From assembly GCA_026129255.1 (NCBI GenBank), contig JAHCIJ010000001.1, positions 310,001-374,000 on the forward strand: DNA of 64,000 nucleotides, given 5' to 3'. The notes below the pieces were generated by a model, which worked only from the letters and a program-made list of their open reading frames with translations, was not told the origin of the DNA and ran no database searches. The DNA comes from Anaerolineales bacterium. GTDB taxonomy: Bacteria > Chloroflexota > Anaerolineae > Anaerolineales > UBA11579. The position numbers and the translations under genes are program-made. This document shows positions 50,771 to 59,687 of this stretch, in pieces. Positions within the stretch are counted from its first letter, which is position 1. The number at the start of each line of letters is the position of its first letter.

Positions 50771-52204
50771 ATGCCGACTCCTACTTGGGTATCAGACGCC
50801 GTCTTCTACCAGATCTTTCCGGATCGCTTTGCCCGCGCCAACGAGCACAATCCCGGTTTGCGTGCCTGGGAGAGCCGGCCGACGCGGCGTGGTTATCACG
50901 GCGGGGACTTGCGCGGCGTCACCGGCCGGCTGGACTATCTGCAAGACCTGGGCGTGAACGCCATCTACTTCAACCCCATCTTCCACGCGCCTACCAATCA
51001 CCGCTACAACGCCACGGACTACATGCGCATTGATCCGCTCTTGGGTGATCTGAAAGACTTCCAGGATCTGATCGCGGCGGCCAAACATCGCGGCATGCGC
51101 GTGATCCTGGATGGTGTCCTCAATCACACGGGACGCGAGTTTTTTGCCTTTCAGGATGTGCTTGAGAAGGGCGAAAATTCAGCGTATAGAGATTGGTTCT
51201 TTATCCGCAGCTATCCGTTAAACGCCTATGGCCGCGGCAAAGCCACCGAGTATGAGGCTTGGTGGGGTTTCCGCGAACTGCCTAAGCTGAATACCGACAA
51301 TCCCGAAGTGCGCAAGTATCTCTTCGATATGACGCTCTTCTGGCTCGACCAGGGCATAGACGGCTGGCGGCTGGATGTACCCAATGAAATCGGTTTCCCA
51401 TTTTGGGAGGAATACTCCCGTGTGGTGAAAGAGGCCAACCCAGAGGCCTACCTGGTGGGTGAGATCTGGCAACTGGAGCCGGAATGGACCAAGCCGCGGC
51501 GCTTTGACGGCTTGATGAACTACCCGCTGCGCAAGCTGATCCTGGAGGGGCTGGGCGCCAAACTGCCCAACACGGATGTAGTGCCGTCCGCTGTTCGCAC
51601 CAGCAGCCTGCCGCCCAGCCAAATGGCGGCGCAGGCTGAGGCGATCTGGCAGACGTACCCGGCCGAGAACAACCTGGCCATGTACAACCTGCTGGCTTCG
51701 CACGACACCATGCGCACTCTCACCGCACTGCGCGGCCATGCCGCCAAGGCGCGGCTGGCGTATGCGATCATGTTCGCCTTCCCCGGTGCGCCGGCCATCT
51801 ATTACGGCGATGAGATCGGTATGCGCGGTGGACACGATCCTGGTTCGCGCGGCGGTTTCCCGTGGGATGAAGAGCGCTGGGATATTGAGCTGCGCGATTG
51901 GATCAAGACGCTCATTGCAGTCCGTAAGAATTCGGCGCCGCTGAAACACGGCGACTACTTCGCCCTCCTGCACGATGATGCGAGCGGGATTCTTGCCTTC
52001 GGGCGCAGACTGGGTGCAGAGCAGCTGGCGGCTGTCTTCAATCTCAGCGGCCAGCCCGCGGCGGCCACATTGGACGCGGCCGCGCTGGGTATGCTGCATG
52101 GCGCGCAAGACCTGCTGAGCGGGCAGCAGTATGTTGTTGAAGCTGGCCGCCTGGAAGTGCGCGTGCCCGCCTGGGGCGCGGCCTGGTTGGTGGCTGCTGC
52201 TTAG
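50771..52204 (+). CDS. GH13 alpha-amylase family enzyme (neopullulanase/cyclomaltodextrinase-like)
   Basis: The 477-residue protein is a GH13 barrel with all catalytic residues: nucleophile Asp in DGWRLDVPNE (about residue 202), acid/base Glu in YLVGEIW (about 230) and the third Asp in SHDTMRT (about 312). The region I motif DGVLNHTG is present. The LxVGEIW form and MPTPTWVSDAVFYQIFPDRF start point to subfamily 20 enzymes, which cut maltodextrins, but the N-terminal starch-binding domain of that group is missing. No signal peptide is seen, so it should act inside the cell. Confidence 0.93.
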   Translation: MPTPTWVSDAVFYQIFPDRFARANEHNPGLRAWESRPTRRGYHGGDLRGVTGRLDYLQDLGVNAIYFNPIFHAPTNHRYNATDYMRIDPLLGDLKDFQDLIAAAKHRGMRVILDGVLNHTGREFFAFQDVLEKGENSAYRDWFFIRSYPLNAYGRGKATEYEAWWGFRELPKLNTDNPEVRKYLFDMTLFWLDQGIDGWRLDVPNEIGFPFWEEYSRVVKEANPEAYLVGEIWQLEPEWTKPRRFDGLMNYPLRKLILEGLGAKLPNTDVVPSAVRTSSLPPSQMAAQAEAIWQTYPAENNLAMYNLLASHDTMRTLTALRGHAAKARLAYAIMFAFPGAPAIYYGDEIGMRGGHDPGSRGGFPWDEERWDIELRDWIKTLIAVRKNSAPLKHGDYFALLHDDASGILAFGRRLGAEQLAAVFNLSGQPAAATLDAAALGMLHGAQDLLSGQQYVVEAGRLEVRVPAWGAAWLVAAA

Positions 52205-52207
52205 CGC

Positions 52208-53077
52208 TTAGGGGAAGTAGAAGCCGAGGTGGTTGGCCACCGGGCGCTCGCGCCCCGGCACGCCGTTGTGGATCGGCGTGTTGAGGATCTGCGGCTGCCC
52301 ATCCGGCCCGCGCACCACCAGTGTGCTGGAGCCGCCGCCATCCATGTTCATCGCCGTGAACACGTTCTGCTCCAGCATCAGGCCGGCCAGTTCACGCTCG
52401 GTCACGCCTTCGCTGTAGCCGGGCATGCGCCCGTCCACCACGATGATGACCATCTGCGTGCCGTACTGGTTCAGGCCCACCGCGGTGCGCGGCTCGGGGC
52501 TGGTTGTGCGCAATCCGGGCACCGGCTCCTGCACCGAGACCAGCAGATCAAAGCCGGAGATGGCGTTGAACAGCTTGTTTTCGAGTACGTTGATGTCGGC
52601 GCTGCCATCTTCGTAGAGATACAGGATGGGGTGGCCCTTGGCCGGCTCGGAGTAGGTGACGCTACGCGAGACGGCAAAGCCCAGCGGATTGACACGATCG
52701 CCAATATCAGGCTCAGAGCCGAAGGGGCCGAGGTCAAACCAGGGGCTGAAGCCATCGCCATTGATGGCCAGCATTAGATTGTTCTGCTGCAGGAAGCTGG
52801 AGGTGGTCTGCGCTGCTACGCGCTGCGTATCGGGGTTGCCTTCGGTAACCACGTTGCGGATACCGCTCATCAGATCGAGGATCACTACATGAAACACCAA
52901 TGGCCGCGGCGTTTGGCGCACTACGCGCATGTACAGCGCACCGGGGAAGAGCTCGCGGGTCTCGTAGTCAGGCTGGCTGCGGCCCATGCCGGCCGGGTTG
53001 AAGCGGCCAAAATCGCAGGCCAGCGCAGCGAGGGTCAGGACGAGCAGGGCCAATAAAGCACGTTTGGATGACTTCAT
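52208..53077 (-). CDS. Phosphodiester glycosidase (NAGPA) family lipoprotein
   Basis: The 289-residue product has a signal peptide with lipobox LAALAC. The rest is a NAGPA-like domain: LAINGDGFSPW, PRTAVGLNQYG and the end MNMDGGGSSTLVVRG, with Asp/Asn and Gly-rich landmarks of the family. NAGPA removes GlcNAc from phosphodiester-linked sugars; bacterial relatives work on exopolysaccharide or wall polymers. TACAAT lies 7 bases before ATG 53077. Confidence 0.88.
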   Translation of the reverse strand: MKSSKRALLALLVLTLAALACDFGRFNPAGMGRSQPDYETRELFPGALYMRVVRQTPRPLVFHVVILDLMSGIRNVVTEGNPDTQRVAAQTTSSFLQQNNLMLAINGDGFSPWFDLGPFGSEPDIGDRVNPLGFAVSRSVTYSEPAKGHPILYLYEDGSADINVLENKLFNAISGFDLLVSVQEPVPGLRTTSPEPRTAVGLNQYGTQMVIIVVDGRMPGYSEGVTERELAGLMLEQNVFTAMNMDGGGSSTLVVRGPDGQPQILNTPIHNGVPGRERPVANHLGFYFP

Positions 53078-53094
53078 AAGAGAGATTGTATCTA

Positions 53095-53166
53095 GTCTAT
53101 TAGTCGACTGGTCAATTGGCCGACTTGTTTGTTGTCTTTCTTTGTGTCCTTCGTGTCTTTGTGGTT
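53095..53166. repeat. CGACTAGT and CACAAAGACAC repeats reaching into a coding end
   Basis: GTCGACTGGTCAATTGGCCGAC (shortened; 53103-53124) and CTTTGTGTCCTTCGTGTCTTTGTGG (53140-53164) lie side by side. Both are inside the 3' end of the DUF1385 gene and supply its last residues. Confidence 0.8.
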
Positions 53167-54164
53167 GCTTTGGCTTTGCCTACTGCTTTCTTCTTGGGCG
53201 GCGAGATCTTCAACGCTTTAGGCTTGGGCGATTTGCTGGTTTCCAACTTCAGCATCTCGTTGAAAGCGGCAATGCCCACTTCGAGCATGCTGGCGTCGGG
53301 TGGGCGCGTGGTCAGGCGTTGCAGCGCTAAATTCGGCGCTACCAGGATGCGTACCAGCGGATTGCGAATGTGCGCGGCGGTGAAGCGCAGGTACTCGTAG
53401 GCGATACCGGCGAGTACGGGGATGAGCACCACGCGCAGCAACATACGCTGCAACAGCGGCAGCGGGCCGATGAGCGTGAACACTATGATGGAAAGCACGA
53501 TCACGGTGAGCAGGAACGCCGTGCCGCAGCGCGGATGCTCCAGCGGGAACTTGTCTACGTTCTTGGGGGTGATCTTCACCCCGGCTTCGTAGGCGTGGAT
53601 GGTCTTGTGCTCTGCGCCGTGATAGCCGAACACGCGGCGGATCTCATCCATACGTGCCACGGCCCACAGGTAACCCAGCAGGATCAACAGGCGCAAGACG
53701 CCTTCAAGCAAGTTGCCGGCCAGCGGGCTTAGGGTGAAGAAGCGCTCAACAAGATGGGCCAGGCCGGCAGGCAGCAGGAAGAATAGCCCGATAGCAAAAG
53801 CAAACGAAGCCAGCATGGTCAGCACCAGCGGGGTGCCCTCCAGCGTCTCATCTTCGTTCTCGGCTTGCACATTGGCCGAGAGGCCGAGCACGCGGCTGCC
53901 CAGACCCAGCGCATCCCACAGCAGCAGCAAGCCGCGCAGGAAGGGCACCTTGGCCCACGGGCTGGTGTAGATGGAGCTCAGCGCTTCGCTGTGCACCACG
54001 ATCTTGCCCTTGGGGTCACGCATGGCCACAGCCATGAAGCGCGGCCCGCGCATCATTACGCCCTCTATGACGGCTTGGCCGCCATAGAGGGGTTTGGGTC
54101 CAGAGCCATTGGCATTCACAACGTGAATGCCACGCTCAGCCTTCGGTTTGTGAAGGCTGAGCAC
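53112..54164 (-). CDS. DUF1385 membrane protein
   Basis: The 350-residue protein shows the DUF1385 pattern: YGGQAVIEGVMMRGPRFMAVAMR near the start, three or four membrane segments, and the hallmark FGYHGAEHKTIHAYE followed by HPRCGTAFLL. Function is unknown. The last 40 residues are Lys/Pro-rich, and the final TTKTRRTQRKTTNKSAN is encoded entirely by two intergenic repeats. The start at GTG 54164 overlaps the last base of the M20 stop codon; a later GTG near 54120 (VNANGSG) is possible. Confidence 0.88.
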   Translation of the reverse strand: MLSLHKPKAERGIHVVNANGSGPKPLYGGQAVIEGVMMRGPRFMAVAMRDPKGKIVVHSEALSSIYTSPWAKVPFLRGLLLLWDALGLGSRVLGLSANVQAENEDETLEGTPLVLTMLASFAFAIGLFFLLPAGLAHLVERFFTLSPLAGNLLEGVLRLLILLGYLWAVARMDEIRRVFGYHGAEHKTIHAYEAGVKITPKNVDKFPLEHPRCGTAFLLTVIVLSIIVFTLIGPLPLLQRMLLRVVLIPVLAGIAYEYLRFTAAHIRNPLVRILVAPNLALQRLTTRPPDASMLEVGIAAFNEMLKLETSKSPKPKALKISPPKKKAVGKAKATTKTRRTQRKTTNKSAN

Positions 54165-55540
54165 TACTCAGCCAGGTTGTAAATAAAGTTGATGAACGAA
54201 TCGATCTGCTTCTCCCAGCTGGGCAGGTGCATGCGTTCGTTGGGGGAGTGCAGTTGGTCATCCGGCAGGCCGCAGCCTACGTTGATCGATTCGATGCCCA
54301 GTTGGCCCTGCAGGTGGCCGACTACGGGCACGCTGCCACCCTCGCGGCGGAAGATGGGCTTGACGCCCCACACCGTCTCCTGCGCCTTGGCCATGGCTTG
54401 CACCGCGGCCGAGTTGCGCTCGGAGATTGAGGGTACTGCGTCCGAGAGTAGCTTGAGCTCCCAGCTCACGCTGGGGTCAATGGTGTCTTCAATGTACTTG
54501 CGCACCAGCGCTTCGATTTCAAACGGGTCCTGGTCTGGCACCAGACGGCAGGAGAACTTGGCCATGGCCTTGGCGGGCAGCACGGTCTTGGGGCCTTCGG
54601 CGGTGTAGCCGGAGAGCAGGCCGTTCACGTCCAGCGTGGGCTGGGCCGTGGCGCGTTCGTAAGCGCTGAATTCTTTGTCGCCCCACAGCGCTTTGGAGCC
54701 AGCCTGTTTCAAGTAGAACTCATCGTTCTGGGGCAGGCGGCGGAAGTCGGCGCGCTCCTCTTCTTCCAGGGCACGCACTTTGTCGTAGAAGCCAGGGATG
54801 GTGACGCGGCCGTTCTCGTCTTGCATGCTGCCGATGACGCGGGCCAACTCGTTGGCCGGGTTGCGCACCGTGCCGCCGAAGAAGCCGGAGTGCAGGTCCA
54901 GCGCCGGGCCACTGACGTGCAGCTCAAAGTACGACATGCCGCGCAGGCCGTAAGTGATGGTGGGCTGGGTGGGAGTGAGCATGCCAGCATCCGGATTCAG
55001 CGCAAAGTCCGCCGCGAACAGGTCAGCATGCTTCTTGATGAACTTGTCCATGCTGGGCGAGCCGGTTTCCTCTTCGCCTTCAATCATGAACTTGAGATTG
55101 ACGGGCATGCTGCCCGCGTGCAAGGCGGCTTCGATGGCGGCCAGGCTGCCGATGACTTGCCCCTTCATGTCAGAGGTGCCGCGGCCAAACAGCAGATCGC
55201 CCTTTTCTACGGCTTCGAAGGCGGGCGTGTCCCACAGTTCCATCGGGTCGGCCGGTTGCACATCGTAGTGGCCGTAGACCAGCATGGTCTTGGCCTCCGG
55301 GCCAGCGCCCTTCCACTCGCCGAAGACCAGCGGGTGTCCGCCGTTGTCGAGCAGTTGAATGTTCTCGATGCCCATGCTCTTGAGCTTGTTGACCAGCCAC
55401 TCGGCGCCGCGCTGGATGTCTGGCTTGTATTGCGGGTCAGCCGAGACGCTGGGGATGGCGACCAGCTCGGCCAGCTCCTGGCGGAAGCGGGCGCGGTTGT
55501 CTTTGGCGTACTGTAAGGCAGTGCTGCGTGGGTCTGACAT
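54164..55540 (-). CDS. M20-family metallopeptidase (dipeptidase)
   Basis: The 458-residue enzyme has the di-zinc site of M20: VYGHYDVQP (His, Asp), GRGTSDMKG with the bridging Asp, and FMIEGEEETGSP with the catalytic Glu pair. A dimerisation domain is inserted between about residues 200 and 370. The closest named group is M20 dipeptidases such as carnosinase/Dug1 types. It is encoded between the esterase and DUF1385 genes on the same strand, 14 bases from the esterase stop. Confidence 0.92.
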   Translation of the reverse strand: MSDPRSTALQYAKDNRARFRQELAELVAIPSVSADPQYKPDIQRGAEWLVNKLKSMGIENIQLLDNGGHPLVFGEWKGAGPEAKTMLVYGHYDVQPADPMELWDTPAFEAVEKGDLLFGRGTSDMKGQVIGSLAAIEAALHAGSMPVNLKFMIEGEEETGSPSMDKFIKKHADLFAADFALNPDAGMLTPTQPTITYGLRGMSYFELHVSGPALDLHSGFFGGTVRNPANELARVIGSMQDENGRVTIPGFYDKVRALEEEERADFRRLPQNDEFYLKQAGSKALWGDKEFSAYERATAQPTLDVNGLLSGYTAEGPKTVLPAKAMAKFSCRLVPDQDPFEIEALVRKYIEDTIDPSVSWELKLLSDAVPSISERNSAAVQAMAKAQETVWGVKPIFRREGGSVPVVGHLQGQLGIESINVGCGLPDDQLHSPNERMHLPSWEKQIDSFINFIYNLAE

Positions 55541-55554
55541 GGGGTCTATTCCTC

Positions 55555-56550
55555 TCAGGATACGAATGCTGCAGAAATTGCAGTGAAGGATGTGTCGTAG
55601 CGGTGCTTCATGTGGCGGTGGCCGCCTTCATATTCTTCATAGTGAAAAGTGATAGTGTGCTGGCGCAACTGCTGGGTGAACAGGCGCGCGCCGTAGAGCA
55701 AATTATACTCATCGTACTTGCCGCAATCGATGTAGAGCAGTAGCAGCGAACGCAGCGCATCAGCATGGTGGGGAAGCATATGCAAAGGGTCGTGCCCCAG
55801 CCAGCGCTGCCAGGTGTCCGGCAGCCAGACGCCAGAGTGAAGGTCGATGGGCAAGTCGAAGCCCAGTGGAGCGTGCGGGTTGGGGGCGTAAGCGGCCGCC
55901 ATCGCCAGCAGGTTGAGCGCCGTATGCGGTGCGCCGCGCTGCAGGGCGGCTAGCGGGTCGGCGAGTAAGGCTTGCAGCCCCTCCAGGCCCACTTTCTCGT
56001 AGTAGCGCAGCAGCTCGCCAAAATCGGGGCGGTAGGCCAGCTCAAAGTGCAGGTCAGCGCTGTGCGCTGCGGCCAAGCCAAAGGTGCCCGGGTGGCGCAT
56101 GGCGAGTCGCAGCGCCCCGTAGCCGCCGGAGCTGTGGCCCACTACGGCGCGGGCGCCGGGTGCGGCCAGGGTGGCGTACTTGCGGTCAACGATGCGCACC
56201 AGTTCCAGCATGGCATCTTCATAGTCGCCCAGCGCCTCTGAGTTGAGGTACTGCGAGCCGCCGTAGCGCGTGCTGGCATCTGGCATCACCACGATGGTGG
56301 GGCGCATGCCGCCGGAGGCGATCAGGCGGTCCAGCCGTTGCTGAATGTTCTCTTCCCACAGGTCATCATTGAGGAACTTGAGCCCGCGGCTGCCAAAGGC
56401 GGCCAGCAGGTAGATTACCGGATACTTGCTTTCAGGCGAGTAGCCAGCAGGCAGGTAGACTGGCACGCGCCGCTCTACCGGGTCGTTCAGCGCGTTGTGC
56501 TCCAAGGCGATGCTGTAGATGTTTTCGACAATGATTTGCGAGCCGGGCAT
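55555..56550 (-). CDS. Alpha/beta-hydrolase, esterase D-like
   Basis: The 331-residue protein has the nucleophile elbow GHSSGGYGAL (Ser about residue 127) and a core YPVIYLLAAFGSRG of the esterase D group, plus a terminal HRHMKHRY with the likely catalytic His. It lacks a signal peptide. ATG 56550 is chosen because TATAAT lies exactly 6 bases before it; the in-frame ATG at 56583 would put the box inside the gene. The M20 gene follows after 14 bases. Confidence 0.85.
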   Translation of the reverse strand: MPGSQIIVENIYSIALEHNALNDPVERRVPVYLPAGYSPESKYPVIYLLAAFGSRGLKFLNDDLWEENIQQRLDRLIASGGMRPTIVVMPDASTRYGGSQYLNSEALGDYEDAMLELVRIVDRKYATLAAPGARAVVGHSSGGYGALRLAMRHPGTFGLAAAHSADLHFELAYRPDFGELLRYYEKVGLEGLQALLADPLAALQRGAPHTALNLLAMAAAYAPNPHAPLGFDLPIDLHSGVWLPDTWQRWLGHDPLHMLPHHADALRSLLLLYIDCGKYDEYNLLYGARLFTQQLRQHTITFHYEEYEGGHRHMKHRYDTSFTAISAAFVS

Positions 56551-56582
56551 GGAGGGATTATACGGCTGATAAAATTCATCCA

Positions 56583-56665
56583 ACCTGTCTGTTAGTTGGT
56601 TAGTCGATTGGTCAAATTCGTTCTGACCAGTAGACGAACCGACTAGCCGACCAATCGACTTACTT
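56583..56665. repeat. CGACTAGT-type inverted repeat
   Basis: The left arm TTAGTCGATTGGTCA and right arm TGACCAGTAGACGAACCGAC face each other over about ten bases. It separates the divergent esterase and F420-cluster transcripts; the right arm reaches GACCAATCGACTTACTTGG, which supplies the ribosome-binding site TTGGAG of the next gene. Confidence 0.78.
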
Positions 56666-56675
56666 GGAGCCTATC

Positions 56676-57347
56676 TTGTCCAAAAAACTTGCCATCATCG
56701 GCGGCACCGGCGCACTGGGCACTGGCTTGGCCTTGCGCTGGGCGCGCGCCGGGTATACCGTCATTGTCGGTTCACGCACCGCGGAGAAGGCCCAGGCCGC
56801 CGCGGCCGAGCTGAACGCTGAGCTGGGCAACGCCAGTGTGGCGTACGAGAGTATCCTCGGCATGGAGAATGCGGCCGCCGTGGCCGCCGCCGACCTGGCC
56901 ATCCTCACTGTGGAGCAAGACGCGCATGAGGCCGCGCTGGCCAGCGTCAAAGACGCGCTGCAGGGCAAAGTATTGCTGGATGCGACCGCGCGCCTGAGCT
57001 TCCCGGCGCTCACGCCGCCCGCCGCGCCCGCCGCCGCCCGCCGCGCCCAGCAGCTGCTGGGCGACGGCGTCAAAGTGGCCGCCGCCTTCCAAACCGTGCC
57101 CGCCGCTGGGCTGCGCAAGAATTTCAGCGAGCCGATGGACAGCGACGTGCTGGTGTGCGCTGACGACATGAGCGCTGCCGAAGCCGCGCTCGAGCTGGTA
57201 CAGGCCGCCGGGCTGAATGGGTATTTTGCCGGCAAGCTCGACAATGCCATCACCGTCGAAGGGCTGACCAGTGTGCTGGTGAGCATGAACAAGCACTACA
57301 AATCGCGCCACGGCACCATCAAGGTGGCCGGTATCGCCAAGCCCTAA
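56676..57347 (+). CDS. npdG: NADPH-dependent F420 reductase-like protein
   Basis: The 223-residue protein has a dinucleotide-binding start KKLAIIGGTGALGTGLALRWARAGYTVIVGSR, with Arg after the second strand as in NADP enzymes, and NpdG/Fno features later on: DLAILTVEQDAH, KVLLDATARLSF and VKVAAAFQTVPA. It should move hydride between NADPH and F420, and its place at the head of F420 genes agrees. TTG 56676 has TTGGAG six bases before it. The next gene, cofE, starts 3 bases after its stop. Confidence 0.88.
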   Translation: MSKKLAIIGGTGALGTGLALRWARAGYTVIVGSRTAEKAQAAAAELNAELGNASVAYESILGMENAAAVAAADLAILTVEQDAHEAALASVKDALQGKVLLDATARLSFPALTPPAAPAAARRAQQLLGDGVKVAAAFQTVPAAGLRKNFSEPMDSDVLVCADDMSAAEAALELVQAAGLNGYFAGKLDNAITVEGLTSVLVSMNKHYKSRHGTIKVAGIAKP

Positions 57348-57350
57348 GAC

Positions 57351-58112
57351 GTGAAGCCACTCGTCCTCACTCCGCTGCAAGGCTTGCCAATGGTGCAGCC
57401 AGGCGATGACCTGGCCGCGCTGCTCTTGGCTGCCATCTTGCGCCAGGGCCTCACCCTGCACGATGGCGATGTGATCGTGCTGGCACAGAAGATTGTCTCC
57501 AAGGCCGAGGGCCGCTACCGCCAACTGGGCGAGGTCACGCCGACCGAGCGTGCGCTTGAACTCGGCGCGCTGACGGAGAAAGACCCGCGCCTCGTGCAGA
57601 TGATTCTGGATGAGAGCAATGAGGTGCTGCGCGCTCGTCCGGGCCTGCTCATCGTCGAGCACCGCCTGGGCTTTGTGAGCGCCAATGCGGGCATCGACCA
57701 CTCCAACCTGCCTGGCTCGGACGAAGACGCTTACCTGCTGCTGCCACAAGACCCGGATGCCAGCGCCAGCCGTCTACGCGGCGTGCTCGAACAGGCTAGC
57801 GCGGCCAAACTTGGTGTGCTCATCATCGATTCGCACGGGCGCGCCTGGCGTGAGGGCACGCTGGGCACCAGCATCGGTCTGAGCGGCTTGCCCGGCCTGG
57901 TGGACCTGCGCGGCACGCCAGACCTGGCGGGCCGCCCGCTGCGTGTGACGCAGCTGGCCGCCGCCGACGAGCTGGCCGCCGCGGCCAGCCTGGCCATGGG
58001 CCAGGCCGCCGAAGGCTGCCCGGCGGTGCATGTGCGCGGCTTTCCCTATGCCCTGCGTGAGGCATCACTGTCTGAGTTGCTGCGCTCGCGTGAGCGCGAT
58101 GAGTTTCGGTAA
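57351..58112 (+). CDS. cofE: Coenzyme F420-0:L-glutamate ligase
   Basis: The 253-residue enzyme adds gamma-linked glutamates to F420-0 with GTP. CofE landmarks are VIVLAQKIVSKAEGR, RARPGLLIVEHRLGFVSANAGIDHSN and IDSHGRAWREGTLGTSIG. The C-terminal nitroreductase part of the fused actinobacterial FbiB is absent and is probably encoded by the gene at 58960. GTG 57351 is only 3 bases from the npdG-like stop. Confidence 0.92.
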   Translation: MKPLVLTPLQGLPMVQPGDDLAALLLAAILRQGLTLHDGDVIVLAQKIVSKAEGRYRQLGEVTPTERALELGALTEKDPRLVQMILDESNEVLRARPGLLIVEHRLGFVSANAGIDHSNLPGSDEDAYLLLPQDPDASASRLRGVLEQASAAKLGVLIIDSHGRAWREGTLGTSIGLSGLPGLVDLRGTPDLAGRPLRVTQLAAADELAAAASLAMGQAAEGCPAVHVRGFPYALREASLSELLRSRERDEFR

Positions 58113-58165
58113 GATAGGCGTGCAACTGCCTGTCTAAACTATCACCGCCTACAAGGAGATGAAGC

Positions 58166-58564
58166 ATGAACAAAGTGCCTGAGAATTTTCACGATCTGCT
58201 CAAAGATGAAACGCGTGCCTTCGTATTTTTAGCGACCACGCTGGAAGACGGCTCCCCGCAGGTAAGCCCGGTCTGGTTCAACGTAGAGGGCGAACACGTG
58301 CTGATCAATACCGCCCGCGGCCGCCTCAAAGACAAGAACATGAGCGCCCGCCCTAAGGTTGCGTTAAGCATTCCTGATCCCAAAGACCCGTACCGCTACA
58401 TTTTGATCCGCGGCGTGGTGGACGAGGTCACTGAAGAAGGCGCCTACGAGCACATTAATGCACTTTCGCATATCTATGATGGCAAAGATTTCCCCAAGCG
58501 CGAGGGGCAAGTGCGTGTGATCTACAAGATCAAGCCGCGCAAGATCTTCACCAGTGGCTCGTAA
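58166..58564 (+). CDS. PPOX-class F420/flavin-dependent oxidoreductase (copy 1)
   Basis: The 132-residue protein is a split-barrel of the pyridoxamine-phosphate-oxidase class: FVFLATTLEDGSPQVSPVWFNVEGEHVLINTARGRLKDKNM with the KxxN-type cofactor region. Such proteins in F420 gene neighbourhoods bind F420. AAGGAG stands 6 bases before ATG 58166. The next gene is a paralogue. Confidence 0.85.
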   Translation: MNKVPENFHDLLKDETRAFVFLATTLEDGSPQVSPVWFNVEGEHVLINTARGRLKDKNMSARPKVALSIPDPKDPYRYILIRGVVDEVTEEGAYEHINALSHIYDGKDFPKREGQVRVIYKIKPRKIFTSGS

Positions 58565-58567
58565 AGT

Positions 58568-58975
58568 ATGAGCGCACTCGGCACTATTCCTGAAGCCTAC
58601 CGCCACCTGCTGGCCGATGAGACCAAGGCCTTTGCCTGGATCGCCACGGTGGACGCTAACCACGCGCCGCAGCTCACCGCGGTGTGGTTCAACACGGATG
58701 GCGAGCACATCCTCTTCGGCACCTCTGACAAGACTGCCAAGTTCCGCAACCTGAGCAACAACCCCAACATCGCCGTGGCGATCGTCGCCCCGCAGAACCT
58801 GTACCAGTACATCCAGCTACGCGGCCAGGTGGAGATCACCCAAGAGGGCGCTGCGGAGCACATTCATACGCTCTCACGCAAGTACACCGGGCAGGATTTC
58901 AACGTGCCCGAAGGCCAGGTGCGCATGCTGTACAAGCTCAAGCCTGAGCAGATCATTCTGTGGCCGCCAGCCTGA
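58568..58975 (+). CDS. PPOX-class F420/flavin-dependent oxidoreductase (copy 2)
   Basis: The 135-residue protein aligns with copy 1 by eye over its whole length (PEAYRHLLADETKAFAWIATV, AVWFNTDGEHILFGT, then KFRNLSNNPNIAVAI), with a HIHTLSRKYTGQDF end. The two genes are 3 bases apart and probably arose by tandem duplication, since they differ widely. The 3' end overlaps the nitroreductase gene by 16 bases. Confidence 0.85.
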   Translation: MSALGTIPEAYRHLLADETKAFAWIATVDANHAPQLTAVWFNTDGEHILFGTSDKTAKFRNLSNNPNIAVAIVAPQNLYQYIQLRGQVEITQEGAAEHIHTLSRKYTGQDFNVPEGQVRMLYKLKPEQIILWPPA

Positions 58976-59580
58976 CCCCGCAAGACCTGCACGCCTGGCT
59001 GCGTAGCCGCCGTTCGGCGCGCCGTTTTCTGCCGCAGCTGGTGCCGGCTGCGGTTTTGCAGCGCATGCTGGAAACCGCCACTTATGCGCCCAATGCTCAC
59101 AACCGCCAGCCCTGGCGGTTTGTGATCTTGGAGAGCAGCGAGGGCCGCCAACAGTTGGCTGAAGCGATGGGGCAGGAGTTCGCTGCGGCGCTACATGCCG
59201 AAGGCCTGAGCGCCGCAGAGATCGAGGCGCAGCTGGCGCGCTCGGCTGCCCGCTTGCATGATGCGCCAGCCGCCTTGCTGCTATGCCTCGATACCAGCGT
59301 GCTGGATACGTATGCCGACCCGGCGCGCACCCAGGGCGAGCTGTACATGGCCATGCAGAGCGTGGCGCTGGCAGGTGGGCAGCTGCTGCTGGCCGCCCAG
59401 GCCGAAGGCCTCGGCGGCGTGTGGGTGTGTGCGCCGCTGCTAGCGCAAGCTGCCGCGCCGCCGGCCCTGGGTCTGCCCGCAAGCTGGCTGGCGCAGGGTG
59501 TGCTATATCTGGGCTACCCGGCAGGCGAGCCACTGCCGCGGCCACGCCAAGCGGTGGATGAGATTACGCGTTGGGTGTGA
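58960..59580 (+). CDS. Nitroreductase family protein, likely dehydro-F420-0 reductase
   Basis: The 206-residue flavoprotein has the nitroreductase start LRSRRSARRFLPQLVPAAVLQRMLETATYAPNAHNRQPWRFVI and the GG-loop EGLGGVWVCAPL near residue 148. In FbiB of mycobacteria the C-terminal domain of this family reduces dehydro-F420-0. As cofE here is single-domain and the two lie 850 bases apart in one cluster, this gene is the likely separate second half. GTG 58960 overlaps the previous gene by 16 bases. Confidence 0.82.
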   Translation: MAASLTPQDLHAWLRSRRSARRFLPQLVPAAVLQRMLETATYAPNAHNRQPWRFVILESSEGRQQLAEAMGQEFAAALHAEGLSAAEIEAQLARSAARLHDAPAALLLCLDTSVLDTYADPARTQGELYMAMQSVALAGGQLLLAAQAEGLGGVWVCAPLLAQAAAPPALGLPASWLAQGVLYLGYPAGEPLPRPRQAVDEITRWV

Positions 59581-59687
59581 AACTTAATCGAAGACAAATT
59601 AAAAGCAATCAACTAATCGTAGCCCCTTTCGACTGCCTTTGACTTATCTGACTGCCTTTGACTACTCGACTGCTTTAGAATATCGCT

